Below, piece by piece: positions 47,559 to 60,400 of a DNA stretch of 64,000 nt. Below the pieces are notes generated by a model that was not told where the DNA came from, ran no database searches, and worked only from the letters and a program-made list of their open reading frames with translations. The position numbers and the translations under genes are program-made. Positions within the stretch are counted from its first letter, which is position 1; every line of letters begins with the position of its first letter. This DNA is from Cinclus cinclus (taxonomy: Eukaryota > Chordata > Aves > Passeriformes > Cinclidae): the NCBI RefSeq assembly GCF_963662255.1, contig NC_085046.1, positions 101,139,324-101,203,323 of the forward strand, in the 5' to 3' direction.

Positions 47559-49526
47559 ACACTGTCACCTTAGTGAGCACCTATAAGTGAGCAGACTCCA
47601 GTGATTTGCATTGCTTGAGAAATGTGAAGGCCCTTACAGACATTTTGAGTCATAATATATGTTTTATTGCTGTGAATAAGTAAATACATATCTCTTGCTC
47701 AGCTTAATTCCACATGCATCTTTCCACACAGCTACATATGATGTGTAGGATGGATTCCAGGTTTTGTTTTGTTGTGTGTATGAAACATTACAGATTAGCA
47801 AGTTCCTTTTGAGAGACTCAGAGCAGATGTTTTTATATGGCTGGAGAGCCAAACCAAGTACAAGAATTGCTCTGAAAGGTTGAAGCTAGGAATGTGGGTG
47901 AAAAGAAAGACAGACTTCTTTCATCCACTCTGGCTCTGTTTTCCCTTCTTCCCTAAGCCAGTCCAAGAAGACACTTTTACAGTTTATTCATTTGTACAAA
48001 CTATTACTCCAAAAATGGAAAAAAGTTGCCCCTTGGAAAGCATTAAATTCCTGATGTATCCAGCTGAGCTGTTAATGTGGTCAATCTCCTACAGTAAACC
48101 GTGATGGACTCAGCATCATTCTGCATTCAGCCTTATCAGCCTGCTGAAGTTTGGTCCCTCTTGCAAATCCATAGGGTAAAGGTATCATCTTATATTGGCA
48201 ACACTCCCTCCTGTGTAGTGGGTCGTGTCTAAATGCATCCAAATGCACCATCTGGCTTTTGAGTTTAGCACCAGGTATTGGCTTCCTCTGAAGAGAAAGA
48301 GTTTTCTGTTTAAAAAACAGCCAGCACTTATTTTGGGGTAAAAGTGAAGTAAGTCCACAGATTTGTTAACCTAATGACCAAACTAGTGTTGGCAAACAAA
48401 ACCAAAAGACAACAATGCTTGGAGTAGGATTAATCTATCTTGTGCAGTGTGTACATTAGGTCTCTAGAATATTTTCACAGGGTGTTTTTCTTAAATGTTT
48501 GTGAAAAGCAGATAGCTCTCTGTTTTTGACTAGTTTCCACCTGAACACAGACTTTCTTACTCTTCTTCTTGCTTGTTTTCAGTCTGGCTTTCCACTCTTG
48601 CAGCAGAATCTTGGTTTACTCTTTCCCATCTAAACATCTATTCTTGACTTTATTTTTCATTCAAGCCCTTATCCATCTTATTTCCTCTCACTACAAGCAA
48701 TTCCACATTCTAGATCTTACTAATTTTTTTCCATCTCCTTTGCAACTCCTGGCTTGTGAAGTGTGTTTGTCTAACTCACTGCCTTCATTATTCCAACTCA
48801 CATCTCAGAACCAGTGCTCCTTCATTTTTCTGAGCCTGCTCTAGGGAGATAGTCTGAATTTCATAATGGTTGGGATGCACACCCAAGTAGAGGGGAAGGA
48901 GGAAGAGAAGAACATCCACATTCAGACTGTGAAGGCTGCTCCCAGAGCCAGGCAGCAGAGGCTTAAGGGTGCAGCCACAACCTCTAAAAGTGCTAGCATC
49001 CGATGTATACCCCGAGGTCCTGGCCTGGGACTTGTGGAATGTCTTAGAGTGAGTTTGTGCTAAGGAACTACAGGGTGATCACATTTTTAACCACTGGGAC
49101 AAATTTCATTCAACTGTCACACTCTGCAATTGCTTAGAAAATGTAGGAAATGCACAGTGGGAAGCTGGTGGGCTAGAGATGTGGATCAGTATCCCTTTTA
49201 ATGTTTGTTCTGCTCATATAACTGAGTGGTATCAGTAAATGAGGAGTACTTTGCAGAGGCTGAAAACCTACCTGCTTTAATAACCTCTGAAATACTGAGA
49301 TTAACAACTAAAACTTGGGGAAAGGGAGGGAGAGTAATTTTATTTTGCTCCATAAATCAGAGTAAATGTAGAATCTATTGAAGAGTAGCTACTGTAGAAC
49401 ATTAACTAACAGTGACTAACATTATTAGTCACTGCTTAGAGTGTCACTGACATTTTGAAGCCCCTACCTAACACTGTTGTTTATAACAACTGTTAATTAA
49501 ATCTGGTTTTATATTGGTTTGGTTTT

Positions 49527-49566
<40 letters not shown>

Positions 49567-50417
49567 TTATTTTTTAATTCAGAAAGCCACCAGTGTTTTT
49601 TTTTTTAAATGCATAAGAGTATTCATCTCTCCATAGATGTTTTTTTCTTTCTGCACAGTGAGGGCATGTACAGACACAAGCAGAAATATCCTGAGTTCCC
49701 TGGAGAAGAGGTGACCATACTTGTTTATTACCTGTGACCCAGAAAGAGAGAAGCCTGCCTTCTGCATAGCTTGAAGCAAGGACAGATCTGTTTCCTGAGT
49801 GACTGGCAGATGTAGCTGTAAACACTGCTGGAGTGCAGAGATTATGGTCCTGCAGCCTGAATAACCATCATCACACTATGAGACCAAATTGGGAATCAGA
49901 GACCTGGCAGAGGAGGAAGAGGAAAGATATCATTATTTGGGGATCAAAATTGGGACCCTAATTTTCCCCCTCAACTGTATCACTGCTTTTCTTTTCAAGG
50001 GGCTTTTGATGTCAAATATGTATTTGATGTAGTTGTTAGTGCTGGGAAATTAGCAAAAGTGGTTGAACAGTCATTCTGTCCTGCAGGTGTTATCTTAACT
50101 CACCTAAAAGATTTTAAAACAAAATTCCTTAGGTTTTCATCTTGAGCAAAGGTGACTCAGATGAGATCTTTACCCTTGGGCTGCAGATCACATTTCAGGC
50201 TGCCAGTCTGCAGGGAACATAAGAACTGATTATTCCTTTTACCGGAACAATTAAGACTAATGTACTAATGTGCAAGGTACAAGCTGAAATGTCATCCTGA
50301 AGACAGGCTAGGAGCTGTAATAGCTCCTTCCCCTTGAGCTCTTAATCCATAGGGTAGATACCCAGCTAATCTCTCGGTCAATTATGCTAATCTCAGGAGA
50401 CCTCTGACTAGCCACAT
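47559..50417. other. Intergenic DNA with a T37 homopolymer
   Basis: No gene recognised. A T37 run lies at 49529-49565. The short frames here carry no domain I know. Confidence 0.6.
49529..49565 (+). repeat. T37 homopolymer
   Basis: An uninterrupted run of about 37 T. It could be the poly(A) of a minus-strand retrocopy, but no AATAAA or parental gene is recognised beside it. Confidence 0.95.
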
Positions 50418-50447
50418 ATTTTATATTTTATATTTTTATATTTTATA
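50418..50447 (+). repeat. AT-rich (TATTTTA)n repeat at the CR1 3' end
   Basis: About four imperfect TATTTTA units abut the 3' end of the CR1 copy at 50446-51480. Confidence 0.85.
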
Positions 50448-51480
50448 GGATCAGAGAATCATAGTAGGACTTTGGCTGGAATGGATATCTAAAGGTCATG
50501 TAGTTCCGAACTCTAGATCAGGTTGCTCAAAACCCTTTCCAAATTGGGTTCTTGAACCCTTGAACTCTTACAGGGATGTAGTAGCCACAGTTTCTCTGGG
50601 CAACCTCTTCCAGTGTTTTACCACCCTTAAAGTAAATAATTTCTTCCTTGTAACTAATCTTAATCTATCCTCTTTCAGTTTAAAACCATTTCCCCTTGTT
50701 CTATCACATAGGCCTTGGTAAAAAGTTGGCCCATTCCTCAAGCCTGTCAAGATCCCTTTCCTAAAGTGCATCAGTTTTACCACTCAGCCTGGTGCTGTCT
50801 GCAAATTAGTTGAGGGTGCACTCAGTGTCACTGTCCATGCGATTGGTGAAGAGATTAAATAGCACTGGTCCCAGTATGGACCCCAGAGGAACACCACTCA
50901 TTGCAAGTTTTCACCTGAACATTCAGGTGTTGCATGGAACTCTGGACACAACCATCCAGCCAGATCCTTGTCCATCTAGCAGTCCATGCATCAAACCCAT
51001 ATCTCCCCAATTCAGGGATAATAGGGTTGGGGCAGACCATATCCAAGGGCTTACACATGTCCAGGTAGGTGACATCTGTAGCCCTTCCCTTGTCCATTGA
51101 TGCAGTCAGTCTATCAGAGAAGGCCACAAAGTCAGTCAGGAATGATTTGTCCTTGGAGAAACCATGTTGGCTGTCTTTAATTAACTCCCTGTCTTCCATA
51201 TGTTTCATATGTTTCAGCAGATCTGGTAGGAGGATGTGGTCCATGATCTTACCGCACGTGGGGGTGAGTCTGAATGGTCAGTAGTTTCCAGGGTCCTCCT
51301 TTCACCCATCATTCCTGGGGCCTTTGCTTGACTACCATGATTTTTGAAATATGATGAAGAGTGGCTCAGCAGCTACATCAGTCAATTCCCTCAGTACCCT
51401 GGGATGCATCTCCTCAGGTGCCATGGATTTAGGTATATTCAGCTCCTGCAGGTGCTCTTGAATCCAATTGTCACACAGTC
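50446..51480 (-). mobile_element. CR1 LINE fragment with partial reverse transcriptase, internally deleted
   Basis: About 1 kb on the minus strand. Translation gives a reverse-transcriptase core (DSQHGFSKDKS, DKGRATDVTYLDMCK, RYGFDAWTARWTR) and, past a gap, the C-terminal block (DRTRGNGFKLKEDRLRL, VVKHWKRLPRE). The stretch between the catalytic region and the C-terminal block is missing, the expected FADD motif reads FADS, and stop codons interrupt the frame. It is inactive. The 3' end abuts an AT-rich repeat at 50418-50447. Confidence 0.93.
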
Positions 51481-54400
51481 ATGGGCTCCTAATCAGCTTT
51501 TGAGGAAATAAACTACTTTTTAAACTTGGAATTTGTTCCCAACTTTGATAAGCTCCTGAATTATCAATAAAAAAAATCTTTATAGTTTTCAGATAGCAGG
51601 AGCATCAGGTCAAAATTTGTATTCTTTTTTACTCAGGAAATAGTAGTTTTCTGAGTTTGATTTCCTATTTTCTGAGTATGTTTAAATCAGGTATTCTATC
51701 AAACTCTGTGATCTGTTGAAATCTGAGAAGATAACTTTTAGTTATTGTATCTCTTAACTGCACTATATGTCTCAAAAAGTTAAATGAGAGAAAAAAAAGA
51801 TAAATTCTTAAAAAGTAATGGTAAAAACAATTTTAAAATAATTTTTTTCATTGTCTTATTCCTGTATTTTTCAAAAAATAGTTCCAGCTATCTTTTTTTT
51901 TTGCTGGAAATCTGTTTAAAATCAAGTGTATCAAATCAAGCAATACCAAAGAAATTGTAGCATACATTAGCTTGACTAATTGGGAATAAAGTCAAGTGCT
52001 TGCTATAAAATATGGCCATCAAAATGTATCATGCCTTTGAAAAAAAAAAAAACAAAGTGGCTTGTTAGTCTCATCATTTAGCCATAGGGAAAAATATAAA
52101 AAGAGAATTATAAAGAGATTAGGTCACTTGATAGAGGGCAATCTTGTCTTTTTTTCTGGCCTCATTTCGCTGGAAGGTTATGACTATAATCTAAGCCAAT
52201 GAAAGCTAAAAACCCCTGCAACTAACAAGCATAATTTTTTTCCGTGGTAAACTTCTATTCACTGGAGGAAAAATCTAAAAATCAAAATATAATTTTCAGG
52301 GTGAGAAACCCCAGGTGCAAACATGTCATTTTAAGCACCTCACACAATGTGATTTCACCATACTCACAATGCTTTCACAGAACATATTGTTTATTTCTAA
52401 TTCTTGTGTGAAAAGAATGGATCTTTTTTCCTTCTGTAGTTTAAATCTTTCTTCCACGGTGTCTTTTTAAGTGCTTTCCGAACAGCTCTGCTTTCACTGG
52501 TATTTTTATCCTTTTTAGATGAGACTGTCAAAAACTCTCAAGCTTGGCTTGTTGCTGTTTTCACCAGAGCCAATACCCAAAGCACTCAGTGTTACAGCTT
52601 TTTGTCTCTTGAAGTCAGTGAATGTGACTGCTTGCCTGACAGGTGCAGTGGAAAATCTGTACTGTCCTTTTTGGATTCAACTTTGTGTGGAAATTTACAA
52701 CTGCTCACATTTCTGGCAAGCTGAGGCAGCAGAAAAAAAAAAAAAAAAAAGAAGCTCACATTTGGATGCAGAAAATTTACTGTGACCTTATTTTGGAATT
52801 TCAAATTAAATGACACAGTCTTGGCCAAAAAAATTGCAACAGCCTGCATCTGCATTCCTTCCATACAGTTTCACAAGCAGCACATACATTCTTTCCCACT
52901 GTGAGAGCAAGGTCAACATATAAATTTAGTAATTATTATTCTCCTCCAGAATGTCACTGTTGATTTTTAGTCAGCACAACCCATCCCAACACCATGCATA
53001 ATTTAGCCATTTTAAAGGTATTGAGGGAGCTCTAATAGGTTCACTTCCATGCAAGTAGTTAGATTACTTCAATGCATTCTGAGTTCAGCCCTCTTGTAAC
53101 TCTGCCTGTGAGTTAAGCTATTAAGAATCAAACCATTACCACAAAAATAATGATCGAGACTTCCAAGGAACCCCCTCTCTGAGATGGGTACAGCTTGCTT
53201 TTTCACACTGGCTTCAAAAATCTTATTTGTGTTGTTAAAAAGGAATTGTGTCTAAAATAGGGAGAGTGTAGCAAATTGATACAAAATATGTAATCCAAGC
53301 ATGGATGGTCCAATTAATATAAAGCACCTCATTTCCAGTGAGCTGCTTATTTCAGTCAATGGTTTACTCCTATGACTAGTACTCTGCACCTTTTTCTGTG
53401 TGCAAACTCAAAGCCTTCTCTTCAGAAAATCATACTAATTGAATGGATCCTTGCTAACAAAGCATGAAAATTCTTTGTTTTTTATACTTTGCGTTTAAGT
53501 TCTTGAAAAATGAAAATATAGAAATTTACTTCTATGACCATGAAAATGTATGTCTATCTTAGATTATCTCCTAAAATGAGCAGTTTCTGGTCATTTAAAG
53601 ATGAGCATGGATTTTTCCATTACTTCTGATAATGACCAAAATATTGGCCAGATACCAAGAATCCTTTTTTATACTGTCTTCAGGAGGGAATGAGAATTCC
53701 ATTACAATTGTCTGAACCAATAAATGATGTACAGTGGCTCTGAGGACACACAGAAAATTCAAGGAGTCTGCTCTCCCAGGAATTTGGTGGCACTCCTTGC
53801 GGTGCTAACTTGGACCCTCCTAAGCGCTTCCATCTTCCATTAGCAGTTTTAAATTCGAGTCCCACTTTTGGAGCACAGGTGATCTTGGGCCTCTTTTGGA
53901 AATAGAGATATAAATCTCATGGTCCTGTCTGGGTTTAGATGCCCTGCAGCCTCTTCCCTCGCTCACCACAGGGATTTAGTGGCCTGTGTGTGGAAGGCCA
54001 GCTCTAATGTGGCATAACTGTGTATCCTGGGACCAGGATGCTGTGAAAAGAGCTGTGTGGGAAAGCCATGAAAAGCCATGAGAAGTCAAGGGCCTTCCTT
54101 TCCATGGCTTGAGAGTTGCATTAAAGTTCAGGCACTCACCCCTGGTTGTTGCCTGAGCTATGCTGTACGTCAGTGCCTGGTCGCCTGGTACAAGCAGGAA
54201 CAAAAAAAGACCCTGCTCGTGATGGCAGTCTTCACAAGGATCTTGCTCCAGTCCTTTAATCTATTGCCAGGAGCACAGGGCAGAAGTCTGGCAAGGAAAT
54301 CTGTGGCAGCTGAAGCCTTGGTTTCGCTGGAAAGCAGCCTGTATTTTAAATATCCAATGCTAGGAAATTCTGTCAATGCCAACATTATTATACTACAGTT

Positions 54401-57400
54401 GTGTCTGGAAAAGGAGAGAAAAGACAGATATGTACATAAGAAGCAGGAGCCATGAGCTAAGAAAGAAGACCTATAATGAGTTCAAATTAGATTAAATTAA
54501 GGAAAGCAAAGTAATGCTTTGGAGAAAAAGAATCCTACCTATTCTTGTACAATGATGGGTTTTTAATTACCTATTACCACCAGGAAAAGACATCCTGCAG
54601 TCTCTGCATTTATTGCTTTTAAAACATTAGTGGAAAGCAAAAGGCAAATCTAATGACAGGAGTTATTATGGAAGGAAGAACTAGTGAAACAGGAAGCATC
54701 ATTATGCTCCAACAAAAATCCATTAATAGTCTCTCTAAGAAGAGAGACTGTAACTAAGAAAAAAAATAAAAATTGAGAAAGGATGATCTTTTTCTTTCAT
54801 TAGCCTTGGTATGGTAGCAAACAACCTACATGATTTTTGTTAATGGCCTGGATATGCTTTTTAGCTGTTTCAATCCCTTTGAAGCTGGCTGTTGTGGCCA
54901 TGAGTGGCACTTTAGGTTGAGTTTCCAGCATTTGGGCTCTTTCTCTCAGGCCATTAGACAGGAATTCTTATAGTACTCTTAAGGCAATTCTTACTAAACT
55001 GAGTTATGATTGGTACTAATTCTGGAAAAAGTAAATCCAACATATACCTGGGAAATGGTGGCAACTATCTGTGGCGTGTCACCTACATAAATAATTTTCC
55101 CATTTTTCTTTTCTTTTACTTGCAATACACCACCAGGATACAAACTTATCCTATTTCATGGCAAAATTCCCAAGCCCTTCTAGATAGCCAAAATTTCTCA
55201 GAAACTCTCCTGTATCAAGTAGGAAATGAGCTTGCAAAACCAGCAAATATTAGAGTTGCAGCATCTGCAAAGTTTCTGCACCAGTATAGTCTAATATTTA
55301 AAACAAGAAGCAGCAGGGCTGGTTGTTTACCTGTCTGCAAGCTACTGGCTGGCTTGTTCCCACTTGCTGGATACCTCGGAAGAAATAAAATGCCTCCCTT
55401 GCCAGAGATGTATCTTACAAGAAACAGTGTCACACATGGCTGGAAAGCAAGGTTAGCAGATAAAGCCAAAGCTGGGATGGGAATTTCCTCTCATATTATC
55501 CCTCATATACATTGACAGCACTTGACCTCTCCAAATGCTGAGGGGTAACTACGCAGACTTTTATGCTCTATATGGGCACTCCCATGCAGAGCAGACAAGG
55601 AGGGTGCTTGAGTTACCAGGGATATGGAGCACAATTGCAACAAAAATCCTTTCTGTTGTTTGGAATTTCTGACTTTATTGCAAGGCAAGTGCACTCAAAT
55701 GGAAGTACTTATGCACATTATTAATATTTTAAGTAAATACTGTCTGATAATAGTTGTTCATTTTTTGACTAGATCTTTCTCTTCCACCCAGATCAGGAGT
55801 CTGATCTCACATTTTAAAAACAGGGTAAGTTCTTTCTTTTAAAATTTAAGTTAATCCTGATTTATACAAGAACAGCAGAGGCAAGAACGAAGCCTCACAT
55901 TTCCAGCTGGAGGCCTCTTTATTAAACTTGTCATTCTATCTTTCTCATTCCTTGTCTGTAAATTTACTTGCAGCAGTTCCAATATTAGTCCTTATAAATA
56001 TTTTCACAGCAGTGGGGAAGCTTCCAATAGTGAGCTACAAGAAAAAGAAAAGCATGTTCCATTTTCTAATGTGCCACCTGTGACCCCTCCATTAAGCAGA
56101 TCAGATTTTTTTCATCATCTGCCGTGCTCCAAAGCACAGCAGCTCTAGAGAGAATTCTAGCAGCTATAAATGGGTATTTCTGACAGTCAAAAAACAGGTA
56201 GATTTAAAAAGAATCCAGGGAAAATATTCTGTGAAGACATTACTGTGGTATGTGTGATACACAGCAGGTTGCAGATGGATCCTTTTTTATTTATCACCCG
56301 GTGAGGTGCCTGCCTGCATGTCCCCAGTGTTATAATCTGCTTGTAGCAGTAATCAAAAAGCAGATATACCTGTGAAATGGAAAGTAAACAAGATCTTTGT
56401 TTTTGGCTTTGCCACGGCAAATTTTCATGGCACATTATTATAATTTTTACTTTGTTGGGACTCTTAATGTATATTCAAGAGTACATCCCTTTCCTTTGGG
56501 GATGTCATCACTCAGCAAGTTGCTAAAAATGTCTTGAGAGAGGATCTAGCATCATTCCTGCACTATTTTTTCCTTTCTGTGTATGCATGTGTGCAAACTT
56601 TGGCAGCTACCTTTGAAAATCCAATGTACATTTCCCCCCCAAAATATCTTCTCCCCCCCTCATTTTCCCTTGTTTTTTAGAACCATGGGTTTCAGACAAA
56701 ATGAGCTCCACACAGGACCTGTGTGGGTTCAGGTGAAATAACACTGAGAAAGCAGGTTTTTTTCTGCCTATTTCTACTGGTACTGAAGGTGCCAAATTCT
56801 ACTTCCTCAGCTACTCTTAGCTCAGGAAATGGCCTCAGGCATTTTCAGACATTGAGGGGAGTCACTGAATTTGGCTTTGTGAATTAGAACTGTGCAAATC
56901 AGAAACCATGCAAATCAATGGCAAAGACTGAGGGGCAGGACCCTCATAAGGATTTAAACCTCATATTCAGATGTCAAAACCAGGTATTACTGGATAGATA
57001 TATAAATTCCCTTATGAACAAAGGGTTTAGATGGGAATTCAGTCCTTATTCTGAGAGATGCTGTTATACCATGGAAGAGATGCAGATTTAGGTCCAAAAT
57101 AATTATACCACAGTTTTAGAAAAATCAAAATGGAAACAATTTAATGTAAAACTTTTTTAAAGCAGTAAAAATATATTCCAAAAATTCAGTGAAAACTATT
57201 ACAGGTATAAAAAAATCTGTTAAAATAAAATAAAGGAAGGAGGTGGGGGTAAATAGGACAGTTCTGAACCATGAGAAGAACAGAAAAAATATCTAAAAAT
57301 AGCCAGCCTCTATTAGCAGTTGCCAAACATGCCTTGGAACTGTAATATAATTCTGCCTGGCCTGGAAAAAAACCCTTTCTGCAAATCACAGTCCCCAGGT

Positions 57401-60400
57401 GCCAAGGTAATAATGAGAAATTGTACAAAAATAAAAAAATCAGATGATACCATGGGCACACTGAGCAGGTGCAGAATTAATGGCACTTGGAGGACTCCAT
57501 CTCAGGATGCTTTCTCCAGACCAGAGAACACTCTGAAACCTGTACCAAATGAACCAGGTATTCACCACCTTTTTTCCACTTTCAGGCATATTTGGTTGAA
57601 TCTGTAAGGAAGGGAAAACTTGGGAATTCAGCAGCTGGAGTGGTCTACAAGGGTTCTTGAAGAAATTTGGAAGCCATTAAAGAGATGGGAGTGGGGGGAA
57701 AAATTAAGGTCTCTGTTCTTTGTGTCACTGTGATCCTGGTTGTTGCAGGGAACTTGACCTAGCAAACAGGAATTTGCTCAGGGGCAGTTTCTCTGAGGGT
57801 TGAACTGCTCTCCTATCTTGGTGCCACCCTCCAAGCTGGATGACCAACACAGGTGCAGTCCCTGGCAGCAGGTCTGACACTCCCAAAAGCTGGTCTGACT
57901 ACAAGGAATGGCTTTGATGGTGGGTATCTGGTACCATTTCCCTCCCCTCTAGACAGTGTGGAGTGGAGCAGGAGCTGTCTACTATCCAATCCTGTAAGAT
58001 GAGTTCTGCAGTGCTGAGATAAGGGCACCTGTGAAGTCTTTATGGCAGCCTTGTGTTGATGAAGGGAACAGAGGAAAGCCTTGTTGGGTGGCAGAACCTG
58101 GCCCTTTCTATTGACTTGTCCATGTACAATATGTAATGCTTCCCTAGTGGATAGATGGCACATTTATTCTCTCCTTTACCTGTCCCTTTTAGTGTTCTGA
58201 ACTATTCCTTATAGATAGGAGATCACAGACAAACACTGCCAAGATGTGAACCTTTTTATAGAAATCCAGAATTTCTCCTGACTGAAATATCTGTGGCAAG
58301 TTCTGGAAAAGGCAGAATCATTTTTTCCCTGTTGCTGCAGGTGTCTGTTACAACAGTCTAAAGTAAAGTAAGTTTATTGAAATTCTGTTCTTAAACATAA
58401 AAGACTTTTGTCTCAGTGAGCCTCAAAACTTTTTGACATTTTTTCATTAATTATTTATATTTATTGTTTTAAGACTCTAACTGCTAGTAGGGCCCTTTTT
58501 ATTATAAAATCATTAATAAAATGTCTCTTCTCCAAACAAACTTACTCTGAAAATTCATATAGGTGAAGAAGACAAGTGTTGTATATTTTCCCTGTATTTT
58601 CTCTAAATACATGATCTGTTGCAAATTTAGAATGACTCGGTAGATGGGGCAGGAATTATTTGCAGGTAAACTAAAAGCCCAGTCAGACTCCATAGACCTG
58701 GTCAGCAATATCTTTGTAGGAAACTCTATTTTTAGAGGCATCTCACAAGAGATATTTGGAACTACTTTTTCTGTTGTGGAGATGATTCTGTCACACAGTC
58801 TTCTGTGATTCACTGCTGGACTTGTTTTGAACACAGATTTTGGAAGAGTTTGGTCTCTGAGTGATTTCTGGACAAAAAATGAGCTTATCTGAATAATATG
58901 ATGGAAGGACATCCTCCAGCTGTCCTGTTAATACTTACATAACAGCTCCTTCAGCCTCTGTGCTGATTTAGCATACAAAGTTAAATGATTAATGTGGAAG
59001 TGCAATTCTGAAAGTTTCATTTTCAATTAACATATTCATAACTTAAAAAAATTCCCCATGGAATAATTAACTTTGTAAAAATATATATTTTTTAAGCAAA
59101 CAGAGCAATCCAGGAGCTGAATTACCCAGTGCATACATCTTACGAAGTTTTGGAATTGCAGTTTAGTATAAAGCATGGTGCATGTGCTGAAGAAATGGAA
59201 GAGTTTCTTGCTTTCGAGCAGAGAAAAAAAAAATCTGTAAATTCCATTGCATCTGTGCTGGAATGATTCAACCATTTCTCAAAATTTTCATAATGCTTGC
59301 AATTTCTCCCTACCTCCTGCTGTTTCTGTGGTGGAACCTTACAGAAGAAGAGCAATAATCCTCATACTGTAGCCATCAGACTTAGAGTTACTATCCTTTC
59401 TCAGCTTTTACGCAGATTTATTGTTGGCTTGTTCTTTCCTTCTTTTTCCTTTTTTTTTTTTTCTTTTGAGCAAACTGCTCGTTGTCATGCAAATGTAGAG
59501 ATAATGAGGTTAATATGTGGGTCAGATTCAACGCTGAGGAGGAAAGCCTTATACATTTCCTGACAGTATAAATTCCCAGGACCTTTGGACAGCTGGGTGG
59601 AGCCTGGCAGAGAAACACCACAAAGAGAAATGGGGACAGGAATAAAGAAAGCAGTGACAAGATCTGGTCACTGCTGTCTCCCCTGGAACAGTTTTGGGCT
59701 CCCTGTGCACAAATGCTGTAAATTTTGCTTAATGGCAGCAAGCTGGGGTACAGCTTGAGGGCACAGGGATTAGGCTGAGTCTCCCAGGCTGAGGAGACCA
59801 AAAAAATTGAGGCAAAAGGAGAATGTGACTCCTGTCTGCATGAAGGTTTTGTCATGCACAAAACCTGATGTGTGAGAAGTCAGGACTACATTTGCTCTGT
59901 GCCATTTTTCTATAAGACTTGAAGAAACTCCCCCGTAGGTAACTGTTACAAAGAATCACACATCAAACAGACAAGACACAACTGGATTTGTCCCTCTGTG
60001 CATTTTCTTTTATGCTGAAGTTGAACAAATCATGGAGATAAGATTTGACAACAATGCAGGACCTGCATTTCAGGCTCCAAAAATTTCGGCACAAACAAAT
60101 TATTTAGGTCAGTATTTCAAGCCTTGTCCTCTCAAACGTGGTCCTGATTTGTAAGACAGAGAGACAGAAGGGCCTGGGAATACTTACTATTGCTAATGAA
60201 CATTTAAAAAATTTTAATTCTTTTAAAGAGGTTATTTGTTAAGTTTTTGTCAATAGAGCTTGTTTGCCCTACTGTTACAATGAAGCCTGTTTTTTCCTTC
60301 ATTGAGCTTTATAAAGAAATGTAATTTTCTATATATTTCTATACTCTTTGTCTTATGTTAGAATTCACTTTCCAACTTTTTCTTCCAAGTTCCACAAAGG

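Noticed and set aside
49566..49825. Possible processed retrocopy next to the T37 run (minus-strand frame of 83 codons)
   Set aside because: No AATAAA before the poly(A), no recognised parent protein, and the frame is short.
55006..55515. Plus-strand open frame of 169 codons
   Set aside because: In 64 kb read in six frames, one or two frames of this length are expected by chance at this base composition. No domain, exon structure or promoter is apparent.
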